NCBI RefSeq assembly: GCF_037975245.1
Contig: NC_092581.1
Location: 5,547,501 to 5,611,500, forward strand
Reading direction: 5' to 3'
Source of the DNA: Apostichopus japonicus
Lineage: Eukaryota; Echinodermata; Holothuroidea; Aspidochirotida; Stichopodidae
DNA length: 64,000 bases
Below, piece by piece: positions 46,501-58,054 of the stretch. A program made the position numbers and the translations under genes. The stretch's first letter is position 1. Each line of letters begins with the position of its first letter. A model generated the notes under the pieces. It saw only the letters and a program-made list of their open reading frames with translations. It was not told the DNA's origin and ran no database searches.

Positions 46501-47949
46501 ATGCAAGGTACTTGAGAAACGTTACCACAGTGTTATATTACTATTTACCATTGCAGCTGCTATAGACTCTCTGCGTAGGTATATTATTACAGTCCGTTCA
46601 AGCACGAAACTTTAAAGAAGCATGTCGGCTTTATAACTGAGAATATTATCAAGATGCAATAGAAGTATGTTTCAGATTTGTCTTTTAGCAACGACGTCAT
46701 AGTTTATTATTTGTCAAATAGAGAAGAGCTGTTGCTAACCTTGATTTTTTTTTGTCAGGAAATTACCAGCTGATATTTAAATTTCTTACAAATGTAAAGT
46801 ATAATACCAAATGAGAACAGCATATTCTTTATCACGTATTTTCCCGGGCCCATCCCATATTTTACAAGCCCCTTAAACTGATCCCCTGCTCCGCGACTGC
46901 ATCCCGGATACCCCCCCCCCACCCACCGGGTCAGGCCTGTCTAATGGATATCCAATTATTTGTGTGCAACTCATGGTTTGGTCAGAATTCTACAGTTACA
47001 TCATAATGCAATATGCCGCTTTAAGATGTTGATACCACCACGTGACTTAATTAGCATATTCGGAGGTTGGGATGTATACATGATGTACTAAGGGAGCTGA
47101 TATTGACAAACAGTGCATTTGAGCGGATGGACACACCGGATTTAAAAGTACTTGCAACACCAACCTTTATAGGTTACTTTAGGGATTACTAGCCTAATAT
47201 TAGTTATGCGCGTACTTGACTAACGTTTTGTGCGTGCGTGTGTGTGTGCGTGTGTGTACGTACGTACGTTACCTTCAGACTGTTGTTATAAATGTCAAAG
47301 TCATGAACCATATAATATATCAATCCATCCTGTATGGTAATGGCTTCATAATTGACGCACCTTCGTAATTGACGCACCTTCAAATATTACTAGCAACGAT
47401 ACAGCAGGCAACCCAAACTTTTTGCATCGAAGCAGAGTTACATATGTCATGAGTTTGAATTCATTTCAGCTATGTGCTGATCAATTTGTGTTTTTTTTTT
47501 TAAAAACTTTTGACACCCTCCCCTGCCCCCCCCCCCCCCAGTTTTGCACGTATTTTGTGGATTTGGAAATCTTACTCCCTAAAAATAACCAATATTACCT
47601 CATCATGATACCACTACTCTCTGGGACCTGACCTGTCTGAGCTTAGAGGCTCAGAGCACAGCAAACAGCATTCAGAGTCAATTGATATATACTGACACAA
47701 AAGCTAAAGTTAGCTTATCGATCGAGGAATGTGTCAAGTTAGGGGTATGAAAGAACTTGAAGAACACGGCAGACATTTTGTGGTCAAATTCTGCTCAATT
47801 GTACGTTGCATATGCCCAGAACAATAAGTATTTTGAGATCATTACAATTCTGAGGAACCACACATATGAAAAACACATTCAGTTGAGTGATTTGGATTTT
47901 TCCTTGATAGACATCGTTGATCAAATCCTTAAGTGCATCAATTATGAGC
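43550..47949. other. Intergenic sequence, no gene recognised
   Basis: AT-rich sequence with poly(C) runs near 46910-46920 and 47530-47540, a GT/CGTACG-rich stretch at 47225-47270, and two adjacent copies of CGTAATTGACGCACCTT-like sequence at about 47345-47380. Short open frames at 45005, 45583 and 47757 show no recognised similarity. Confidence 0.45.
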
Positions 47950-48665
47950 CCACCATGCTATAGTGTGTAGCCTGTAGTATATAAAGTCAACCATATAATA
48001 TCAATCTATCCTGTACAGTCTGTAGTCTGTAGTATATAAAGTCATGAACCATATAATATCAATCCATCCTGTATAGTGTGTAGTCTGTTGTATACAAAGT
48101 GAACCATATAATATGAATATATCCTATAAAGTAAGTAGTCTGTATTATATAAAGTGAACCATGCATATAATATCAATCCTGTATAGTGCGTAGTCTGTAG
48201 TATATAAAGTGAACCATATAATATATAATCATATATAATATAATATATAACCATATAATATCAATCCATCCTGTATAGTGTGTAGTCTGTAATATATAAA
48301 GTCATGAACAATGTAATCAATCCATCCTGTAAAGTGCGTAGTCTGTATTATATAAAGTGAACCATGCATATAATATCAATCCTGTATAGTGCGTAGTCTG
48401 TAGTATATAATGTGAACCATATAATATATAATAATATATAATATAATATATAACCATATAATATCAATTCATCCTGTATAGTTTGTAGTCTGTATTATAT
48501 AAAGTCATGAACCATATAATATCAATCCATCTTGTATAGTGTGTAGTCCGTATAATATAAAGTCAACCATATAAGATCAATCCATCCTGTATAGTGCGTA
48601 GTCTGTAATATATAAAGTCAACCATATAATATCAATCCAACATGTATAGTGTGAAGTCTGTAGTT
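47950..48665 (+). repeat. About 55-60-bp tandem repeat
   Basis: The unit contains AGTCTGTAGTATATAAAGT, CAACCATATAATATCAATCC and ATCCTGTATAGTGTGTAG. About a dozen copies vary in length, and two copies hold an extra AT-rich stretch (ATATATAATATAATATATAACC, around 48220 and 48425), which suggests a higher-order repeat. The Tyr/Ile-rich minus-strand frame at 48042 is a by-product. Confidence 0.92.
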
Positions 48666-50610
48666 TATCAAGTTATGAACTGACAATAACAAAGTAGGGA
48701 GCGTAAACTAAACCAATGGAAATCGACCATCGTTGAGACATTGTAGTAAACAAATATAATGAAGTGAGAATTCTTTTTACACGAGGGTGTATTATATTAG
48801 CTTGATAAACATGTAATCTTATTTTTAGATATATTCGAAAGACATAGCAATTCTGATTACCAAACGCAAAAAGTTCATTTGAAGAATAAAACATAAAGCA
48901 TATTACTTTAGTACACTTATAACTTACATGGTAGTTTCGATGGAATTAGCAATTCGCTTCAAAGGTTTATAAACGAAACCGAAAGAAGATTCCAGCAGTA
49001 ATTTGTGGGGCCCAACGTTTTCTTCATTGAATCAAACAGTTTAATAACGTGTAACGTATATGAGCAACCATATACGGTTGTTTCCACATCATTATAGATC
49101 AAAGGGTGTCCAATTATATTTAAATAGTATAGGCCCTGCACGAAACCTTGGTCAGAAAGGTGCAACGTTACTCCATGATATACCGTAAAAGGGCCTGTGT
49201 GGGGTATAGCATTTAATTTGATATGGGTCTGGGCACTTCGAATTTAACGTACAACAGTATCAACAAAGCCAATTAAACGCACATTCGCTTTGCTTCTGTA
49301 CCGCGAAAAATTTTTTTTTCTGATTTGATGAGATACCGTGCATAGTAAAACTTAACAAACATTGACAAAATAAATCAAAACAGCCCCATTAAGAAATTTG
49401 AACTTTTTGTCCGAGTAATATTAGTTCATCATTTAATTATGCAGAATCACGAATGGTCATTATTAGTGAAAATCTAGAGTGTAGATATAAAACAGAAAGA
49501 ATCACGTATGTGGGATACATAATACAGTTATTTAGTGGCCTATGTAAAAGATACTTTTTAAGTCAAGTGACTATAGTCTGTAAGGTTGGTGGAGGTAGGC
49601 TTTCTTCTATTTCTTGGGGTGGGGGCGAGGGTGGGGGATGAATTAGTCGTTGTATCTCACATCTTACTTCTGTTGTAGATTTACATCATTATAGGTTTGA
49701 GATTATTTTTTGGGTTCGATAATGACTAAAAGAATTGTTTACGGAAGCCGACAAAAACCCTGAATATTACTTCAAAGCTTTAAAGGAGCTTATCGAAACT
49801 GTTCGTCCTGTTTGATATTATCAATGTTGTGTACATTCTTTAAAGCGTAATTGGTTCAGCTGAAATAATACCTTGAATACATGTGCTTTAAGGCCTTAAA
49901 TTTAGCTCACAATGTTTTTCTCTGGATATGTTCACTATGTTGTGTAAATTCCTTTACGTGATTTCTGCCGCTCAATGACACCCTGTCGGTGCCTTTAACA
50001 TTCACTTCACAAGTAGTTTGAATTAATTATCTTAGAAATAAATAACAATATTCAAACTGTCATTTGTGTCTGACAAGTGTAGAAAATGTTACTACTCTCT
50101 CGATCCCAACCATTCATAATAAAACAGGAAACACGGCATTTGATAAGTGCACGATTAATATTTTAATAATAGAAAACACACAAATTAGCATAAAAGGCGA
50201 GAGTAATTTGATATATTTCCGAGTATTTTCTGGCAATTTGTATCGATGAAGAGACATGGTATTATTATGTGTCATAGTTTGTGGCTAAAAATATGTATAT
50301 TTCAAGTATAGAGACGAATCTTTCCTCTGGGTTTTATACTTAAGGGGTTCTTTGGTTCTTGTTGATATGGTATTGTCCCTGACTATTTCGAGTGTTGTTG
50401 GAAAATGACGTTCATAATTATTTTGTTGTATGATCACATGAAAGGGTTAAAGTAAAATAAAACAAGATGAAATCATTGAATAAAGTGCTTAATACGAGAT
50501 TAAATAATACATAGTTTACATGAAACGATGATCATCTATATTAACAAAAAATTATTCAGATGGGTTGATGATGCGGCCGAATAATGTTTGGAGGGTAGAA
50601 AGGACTGGTT
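48666..50610. other. Intergenic sequence with G-quadruplex motif
   Basis: No gene was recognised. A GGGG-T-GGGGG-CGA-GGG-T-GGGGG run at 49616-49638 meets the usual G-quadruplex pattern. Confidence 0.5.
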
Positions 50611-51287
50611 AGTATGATCTGGTGAGTATGATCTGGTGAGAATGATCTGGTGGGTATGATCTGGTGAGTATGATCTGGTGAGAATGATGTGGTGAATATG
50701 ATCTGGTGAGAATGATCACAGGGTGAGAATGATCTCAGGATAAGAATGATCTCAGGGTATGAATGATTTCAGGGTGAGTATGATCTGGTGAGAATGATCT
50801 CAGGGTGTGAATGATTTCAGGGTGAGAATGATCTCAGAGTGAGAATGATCTCAGGGTGAGAATGATCTCAGGGTGAGAATGATCTGGTGAGTATGATCTC
50901 AGGGTGAGAATGACCTCAGGGTGAGAATGATCTCAGTGTGAGAAGGATCTCAGGGTGAGAATGAACTGGTAAGTATGATCTGGTGAGTATGATCTGGTGA
51001 GAATGATGTCAGGGTGAGTATGATCTCATGGTGAGAATGATCTCAGGGTGAGAATGACCTGGTAAGCATGATCTGGTGAGTATGATCTGGTGAGAATGAT
51101 GTCAGGGTGAGAATGATCTCAGGATGAGTATGATCTCAGGGTGAGAATGATCTCATCAGGGTGAGAATGATCTGGTGAGCATGATCTAGGCTGGTGAGAA
51201 TTATCTCAGGGGGAGAATGATCTCATGGTGAGAATGATCTCATGGTGAGAATGACTTGGTGAGAATGATATGGTGACAATGATCTGG
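50611..51287 (+). repeat. Minisatellite with two interleaved unit types
   Basis: Units of 14 bp (GATCTGGTGAGTAT or GATCTGGTGAGAAT) and 17 bp (GATCTCAGGGTGAGAAT) alternate irregularly over 677 bp. All share GAATGATCT or GTATGATCT. Confidence 0.95.
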
Positions 51288-54180
51288 CGCAGTGTTGTAT
51301 GTATACCCCTGGTTTTCCGGTTAGTTGTTTGCAACTCATGTATACTGTTTTTGTGTACCAAGATATAGAGGTCAGAGGTCATGTATCGTCATCTACACGT
51401 CGAATGACACATGAAGTGAGCATGTAGACACCGTTCATAATATTCGTCTGTCAATCCACAAAGCAGAATATAATACACTTGCCATAATATACAGGTACTG
51501 TAGGGTTGCATACAGACCTGTTGTTGTGCGAGACTGCAATATGACTCGCACCTATCGCCATACAAATGATATATAATTCTGTAGGCCTAATGCTACCAAA
51601 CTCAATCTCAAGATGCGATGGTGGCTTTGTTAGATGAAGTCCTGTTCTGGCATATTTCGAGCATATTTAGGGGCCACTTTTGTTTTCTCTTTATCTTGTT
51701 AAGTTTTCATGTATATGTTGATGAAGATCAGATGAGTTAATGCTTGAACTCTTTAAATCGCCAAACATGTTTTGAGTTCGAACTTGGAATGTATTGGGTT
51801 CCTTAGTTCATCCAGAGAGCTGCTCGTGGCTAAACACTACCTATAAGCCACGTGTTCCGAAAGTTAAGAACGTTTTTTACATAAAACCAAAACCGTCGAC
51901 CTAGTTCTGCGTTCGTTCGTCTCCTGTAAAACTGAAATCTCCCGAAAATGACTTCATCAAATAAAAGAGTAGAACTTCATGCTCATTGTGCAGACTTGAA
52001 ATTTGGGTTCAAATCCGTTCCACTCCTTTGCAATGTGTCGAGTTCGTTTGACATATTTACAACATTTCCAGCATACATAGAGACCCTACAGTAATAAATC
52101 AAACATTGACGACAGCAGACGACAGTAGATTTTCGTCTTCTTCTTCTTGCTTGTTTTCCCAAACAACGTAGGCCTATACAAGGTGCAGTACACTTAGCTG
52201 TAAAATAAATTGAATTCACTGATGAATTTAAGTATGACTTCATAACTGGCACTGTCTGTGAAGTTCGATCACGCATAACCATGCCATATATATACTGTAC
52301 AGTGAAAATGGAACCTTCACTGATGAACGCAGAGTTGTGCACGGTACGGGTTGCCATAGCTACAGATCTAAGTTATTACATCAAACGATACGGCCAATAG
52401 ACCAAAAGAGTTTTTGCTTAATTCTTTGTGAATAAGATTTCCTCAATATCTTTTGTTCATTGTATAGAATAATTAGTAAAAACAATACAACAACAACAAC
52501 AGCAAAATGAATGGATTATGTTTCTTTATTTCTACCGAATTTTTAGGAATTGTAAAAAGCGTCCTAAGGCGAGATTTTAAGTGGTTTACAATGATATACG
52601 AACAAGATTATCGTTCCAGGTTAATGCGTTGCTTCAATTAGACTTGTGTACAGCATGTTGTCTGTCAACTGTTCCGTGTCAAAACCTCTCTCACACATCG
52701 TTAGGATTGTTAGTTGGAAGATGAAGCCTGTCTCGGTTTGAAATGTAGCGATAAATCAAGCCGTGCGCGGGCAACATTGGCGTTCCAAAGGACTGATTTA
52801 TAAGTTGGTAGATTAAGTTGAATTTACCCCGCCTTTAGTAGTTTGAGAAGTCATTATCCATCAATCATTCGTGTTGATGTTTCATCTTTGGTTGACCCCA
52901 GGGGAGGATGACGATGGGTAGATGATGATGACCTTGGGAGGGAGGATTTTCCTTTTGGTAATGAACTTCTCCTTCACGAGGTGGAATTCGGTGACAATAA
53001 AACAATCTTGCGTCTGAATAATGTAAAGTGGGGTAGCTTTAGGAGCAGAGAGAAAGTGTAAACAACGTTTGAACAAAGTTTAGTAAATGCATGTAGGCAT
53101 GATTTGTGTGATTTGGGAGCTTCTGTTTGGGAGAATTCATCGCGTTAGTTGAGGGAAGTATTCAATTATGGGGAGTACTTATACAGTTAAAATAATTCAT
53201 TTTATTCTTCTCACCCTCGCTTATACACAGTTTTATTGTTTGCAGAAGACTGTCAACCATAAATTAACAACTACGTGTTTTTTGTTGCTGTTTTTTTATA
53301 TTTTTTTTTAAGAAATGATTCAGCAACTCTGCATTATGCTTGCAATTGCTTTGAATGTGTGTAGGGGATGGGGGGTTGGGAAGGACGCGGGGGGGGGGGG
53401 GTTGTTTCTAACTACGATTTATGCAAATGTAAAGTTATATAATAAGTCCAAACAGACTGTAATTAGGTCTCTACGAGTATAGTTTTTTTTTGTAATCAAC
53501 AAAACTAGTGAAGTACAAGTGACGGTATTTTTTCCTTTTCATTACTGCGTAGAAGGTAGTTTAGAGGTTGTTCCAAGAACAGAATTAACTTCATTAAGAC
53601 ATTAATATTATAATACAGTGAGTAACATATTTTATTCTTACATTGCTTATAAAATGGTTGTCACACAAATGAAATAAGAACAATCGTTATAACTATAGAT
53701 AGCTGGTTCCCTCTTAATTGTTCACTTCACTAAAAAAACATCTCATTATGGACTCGTTTCTGAATATTATATTTATTTCATTGGAGGAAGCAGAAAAGTC
53801 TCCTAAACGACTCGAAAGATACTTCAATTTATGAAAGAAAAGAAAACATTAAACATACTTATGTATTCGTCATGAAGAGCAAGAGGCGCCAAATTATTCT
53901 GAAATATGGCGCCAATGTATTGGGGCGAACTTTAGAGATGGTGAGTAGAACCTAGGGGCCCGGAGTGTGGGTCATCTCGTTAAATTACAAGGGAAATCCC
54001 CGTGAGTTTTCTCTCAAAAGCAAACAGACTGAAAGGTGCTGGAAAATGTCCCACAAATCTTCGGCTGCGACGGGAGTAACAATCTATCCTTATTTCTGCC
54101 ATCAGAGAGTTCTCTGGTGTTCTGAGATCTAATGCCTGCTGTAAGCTCGTATAACAGTGTATCCTTATTTCTGTGTGCCA
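51288..54180. other. Intergenic sequence, no gene recognised
   Basis: AT-rich sequence with a G run at about 53389-53401. The minus-strand frame at 51983-52357 (124 codons) has no recognised similarity. Nothing else was identified. Confidence 0.45.
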
Positions 54181-54745
54181 TTTCGTTTCGTTTCGTTTCG
54201 TTTCCTTGCCTTTCCTTTGCTTTGCTTGGCTTGGCTTGGCTTGGCTTGGCTTGGCTTGGCTTGGCTTGGCTTGGCTTGGCTTGGCTTGGCTTGGCTTGGC
54301 TTGGCTTGGCTTGGCTTGGCTTGGCTTGGCTTGCCTTGCCTTGCCTTGCCTTGCCTTGCCTTGCCTTGCCTTGCCTTGCCTTGCCTTGCCTTGCCTTGCA
54401 TTGCCTTGCCTTGCCTTGGCTTGGCTTGGCTTGGCTTGGCTTTGCTTTGCTTTGCTTTGCTTTGCTTTCATTTCATTTCATTTCATTTCATTTCATTTCA
54501 TTTCATTTCATTTCATTTCATTTCATTTCATTTCATTTCATTTCATTTCATTTCATTTCATTTCATTTCATTTCATTTCATTTCATTTCATTTCATTTCA
54601 TTTCATTTCATTTCATTTCATTTCATTTCATTTCATTTCATTTCATTTCATTTCATTTCATTTCATTTCACTTCATTTCACTTCATTTCACTTCATTTCA
54701 TTTCATTTCATTTCGTTTCGTTTCGTTTCGTTTCGTTTCGTTTCA
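54181..54745 (+). repeat. 565-bp pentanucleotide mosaic array
   Basis: There are 113 consecutive five-base units with no insertion or deletion: TTTCG (54181-54200), mixed TTTCC/TTGCC/TTTGC (54201-54225), TTGGC (54226-54330), TTGCC (54331-54415), TTGGC (54416-54440), TTTGC (54441-54465), TTTCA (54466-54710, with a few CTTCA), then TTTCG (54711-54740) and a final TTTCA. Neighbouring sub-arrays mostly differ by one or two bases. Long open frames on both strands are consequences of the five-base period. Confidence 0.98.
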
Positions 54746-55101
54746 TTTTCAAATTAACAAAGTAAAACACACCCATGCAATAAAGGAAGAGAAACAAATA
54801 ATGAACCAAGAAATAACCGATAGGTGTTTTGCTATGAGTATCTGCTGTATGCTTGTAAGCTCAGTGGACAGTTTACAGCATATTTTCTTACGTTGGAATA
54901 TGAATTTGCGGTAACGTTAATGCAAGACTCTAACAATATATCTTGCGACCGGTTACCTAGTTTCATGTTTTCATATTTTACGCCGTGACGTCGTTTAGCC
55001 CTCTATAAAATTGCATTTTAGAGTAAATACACGCCCCCCCCCCCATTCCACCGGTCACCTTTCCAATGATGTCCCGATCATATAGCTAGTCGTCCCAGCC
55101 A
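54746..55101. other. Intergenic sequence, no gene recognised
   Basis: Short AT-rich stretch with a C run near 55034-55043. Confidence 0.5.
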
Positions 55102-55209
55102 ATACTCATATAACTAGTACAGTAACTACCGTTCATGTTCCACAACCGTGCATTAGTAACTACTGCGATGTGGAACATGAACAGTAGTTACTGTACTAGC
55201 TATGAGTAT
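55102..55209. ncRNA. Long near-perfect hairpin, pre-miRNA-like or foldback
   Basis: The arm at 55102-55144 (ATACTCATATAACTAGTACA... to ...TTCATGTTCCACA) pairs with 55169-55209 (TGTGGAACATGAACAGTAG... to ...CTAGCTATGAGTAT) with only about three mismatches or bulges and a 24-nt loop. The size of about 108 nt fits an animal pre-miRNA, but such near-perfect arms also fit a tiny foldback transposon. I recognise no known miRNA seed. Confidence 0.5.
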
Positions 55210-56519
55210 CGGGTGGTCGTCCTTATAATCTGTCGCAAACTAGGATGACTTACGGTAACTATAATACGATGTTTTTTTTTTCAACATTCACAATCTCTTA
55301 GAACTCTAAATAAGGGTATATCAATTTGGTTTTTCAAGTTTGGAACTCGGCTTTAATCCTGGAATCCCACAGAAGTGAGAAAGCAAACAAACAACTGTCT
55401 ACTCTTCAAGTCATTCATCAAACATTTAACTCGTTATCACTCTAAATGTTTCTGGTAAACCTGACCCCGTTATTAATCATCTTTAATGACTCAAAGAACT
55501 TCTAAAACAAGATGACTGAATTCAAAAAAAAAAAAACCTGGAGAATGAAGAGTAAAATGAAAGATATTTTTTCGCTGCACGACTGGATATTTAAACCATA
55601 ACCACCTACCTGGGAGCGGTTCTTCTACTTCTGCTGCGGTGCAATTTGTCTCCAATATAAATCAAGGTAATATAAACCAAAGAGTGGCAGAGAAAATAAC
55701 TTTTCCCGCCCAACCGTTTAAGATGAACAATTTATCAGAAGACAGCCCCACGACGGATGGCAAACAGTCTTCTTTTAATGTGTCGAGACGGATTGATCAA
55801 TTATAAACAGAGAAAGAAATACATTTGATTCATTTCCTGGCTGATGTACCGTAACATTTGATAACTTTAATACCGTTTCGTGTCATGTATGAAGGGAATT
55901 TCGGAAGTTCATGAAAGAAACACCAGTTTGTAAATACCAAGGTGTGTCATTCCTCTCTTAATTACTGTCTCTGTTTGTTACTTTTTTGCTTTTTCTTGCA
56001 AAGACTGAGAGAATTTAATCATTTGATAAAACCTTATTATATCAAATTGAATCAACATTTCAGTTACATATATTGCTGTATTGAACTGAGTATATAGTTA
56101 CTAAGTATAGAAGTGGCCAAAATGGTTGTTATGCACACATGAAACTAGAGGTGTAGGCTATAACAGATGTAGCCTACCGTTTATTACCATCGAGTGAGCA
56201 GTTACACATTGCTGCTTTTATTTCACCTTTTCGGTGAAAAAACAGGAAACAAAACAGAACGTTCGTACAAGATATAATACTAATCATATTAGTAAACATA
56301 CGATGAATCAGTTGCGCGAAATACGACGTACCTGTTTTACATATGTAATAAAAACCAAACAAGTTCATTTAAGCCACGTGACCAGGCAACAATAGTGTGT
56401 TTTTAGTAGACTTGCAGCGGCAGTATATAAACACATAACATGTAATGTTTATACATCGTATGTTTCACGTGCATTTTATTTACTTAGTATTCTGTATCCC
56501 TTCTCACTGTATATTTATG

Positions 56520-56520
<1 letters not shown>
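55210..56520. other. Intergenic sequence, no gene recognised
   Basis: AT-rich sequence with two short poly(A)/poly(T) runs (55271-55280 and 55525-55537). No coding similarity. Confidence 0.45.
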
Positions 56521-56590
<70 letters not shown>

Positions 56591-56603
56591 TATATGTATA
56601 TAC

Positions 56604-56696
<93 letters not shown>
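56521..56696. repeat. (AT)n microsatellite
   Basis: About 175 bp of alternating AT with a few ACATAT and GTATAT interruptions. The Tyr-Ile frames on the minus strand come from it. Confidence 0.98.
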
Positions 56697-56697
<1 letters not shown>

Positions 56698-57509
56698 ACA
56701 CGACTGTATGATTGCTCAGGTGAATGCGTAAGGCGTTGCCATGGTTCGTTCAACTCACAAAAGAAAAGTAAACTAGTGTTTCATTTTTTGGAGAGAGATA
56801 ACCCGCATTTTACGATCTAGTATATGGTACTCATGGCTGGCTTTTTATTAACTTGTAAAAAGGCCCCAAGTTCGTAAAGTTGTTTGTTTGTAATCGGGAG
56901 GTAAAGGCCAAAGGAAAGTACGTTCATCTTCTAAAACGCACACAAGCGGAACAGCTGATGATTGCATATCATGCTTCGCAAGTTCTACTTTTAATGTGTC
57001 TTTGCCCATTATCGTCGAATGAACTAATACGTACGTAATACGCATGCGTTCTAGTGACGTATATGATAGTCTACAGTGGCGTTAAAAGTACGGAAAAGTG
57101 GGAAATTCTAGTTGCACCATTACCAGTTACACCTTCCCCTCCCGGCACTTGAGTCAGATGGACAAACACACAGAAATCGTGTTAAGGTAGAGGAAGTTGG
57201 GAAGACAAAAGACGTTTCAAACCTTCGTGATTTGGTACTAAATTACATATCAACCATTTTGGAATAAATAACAAGACGTGCACAATTGCAGATAAGTCTG
57301 CCCCTCCCTCCTCCCCCTACTTCTCCCCCATGTATTTGATATTTGTTAATCATGCTGGTAGACAGACAGTCGGTTCTTTAGTACTAGTGTTACCTATATA
57401 GGTTTAATATACAAAACATATTATTTTACACGCTACATTACTTTCTGACATTATACGGTACAGGCTGTCGAATGTAGGAGACATTGCGACATACCGTCGA
57501 AGACATGCT

Positions 57510-57650
57510 GATAATTTACGACTCCAGAAGGTCGTATTCTTCTATTTCATATATTGACAGTAAATTTATATTTTTGGGCTGACAAATGTATAAAATTTAT
57601 AGCCTTTGTAAAGAAGCAGAAACGTTGATTTCGTCAGGTATACGTTTGGC
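57510..57650 (+). repeat. Diverged duplicate, copy 1
   Basis: Contains ATAATTTACGACTCCAGAAG, then TTGACAGTAAATT, GCTGACAAAT, AAATTTATAGCCTTTGTAA and CGTTGATTTCGTCAG. The same blocks occur in order at 58838-58985. Confidence 0.65.
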
Positions 57651-57773
57651 GCATGTATTATGACGATAGGCATGATAGTTGCTAGAGCTTGCGACGTGTT
57701 CAATGTTCGAAATGTGGCGAATGCCCATGTTTCCAGTGCGAGGTGTACTAATGGACAACGAACTACTCAAAAG

Positions 57774-58046
57774 CATTGGCGGAGCTAGGGGTATTGGACA
57801 GGGGGGCGAGAATGGTCTGTAGGGGCGCTTTCGACACTATCTAAGCGGAGCGCCACCACAGGTCAGAAAATTACACCAACAAAATGTGACAAATGTCAAT
57901 AGGTATTTGAGAGCGCAATAAAAAAGTCAATAATCGCGAATAAGTAAAAAGTGGTAAAAAGCTGAAAAGGGCGCCAGCAGTCCATTTGAGTCCGTCAGAG
58001 GGGCGGGGGATCCGCCCCCTCTGACTGCATGGACGCTCCACCACTG
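57774..58046. mobile_element. hAT-type MITE with 8-bp target duplication
   Basis: The ends are CATTGGCGGAGC at 57774 and the complement of CAGTGGTGGAGC ending at 58046. The exact 8-bp duplication CTCAAAAG lies at 57766-57773 and 58047-58054. A CAGTGG(C/T)GGAGC end plus an 8-bp duplication is typical of hAT non-autonomous elements. The interior has no coding capacity; a palindrome GGGGCGGGGGATCCGCCCCC lies at 57999-58018. Confidence 0.88.
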
Positions 58047-58054
58047 CTCAAAAG

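Noticed and set aside
51983-52357. 124-codon minus-strand frame
   Set aside because: Nothing in it resembles a known family. Length alone is not convincing in 64 kb of six-frame sequence.
54132-54914. Open frames of up to 260 codons over the pentanucleotide array
   Set aside because: A five-base repeat without stop words leaves frames open on both strands. The peptides are pure repeat artefacts.
56484-56753. Tyr-Ile repeat frames of 65-89 codons
   Set aside because: Products of the (AT)n microsatellite.
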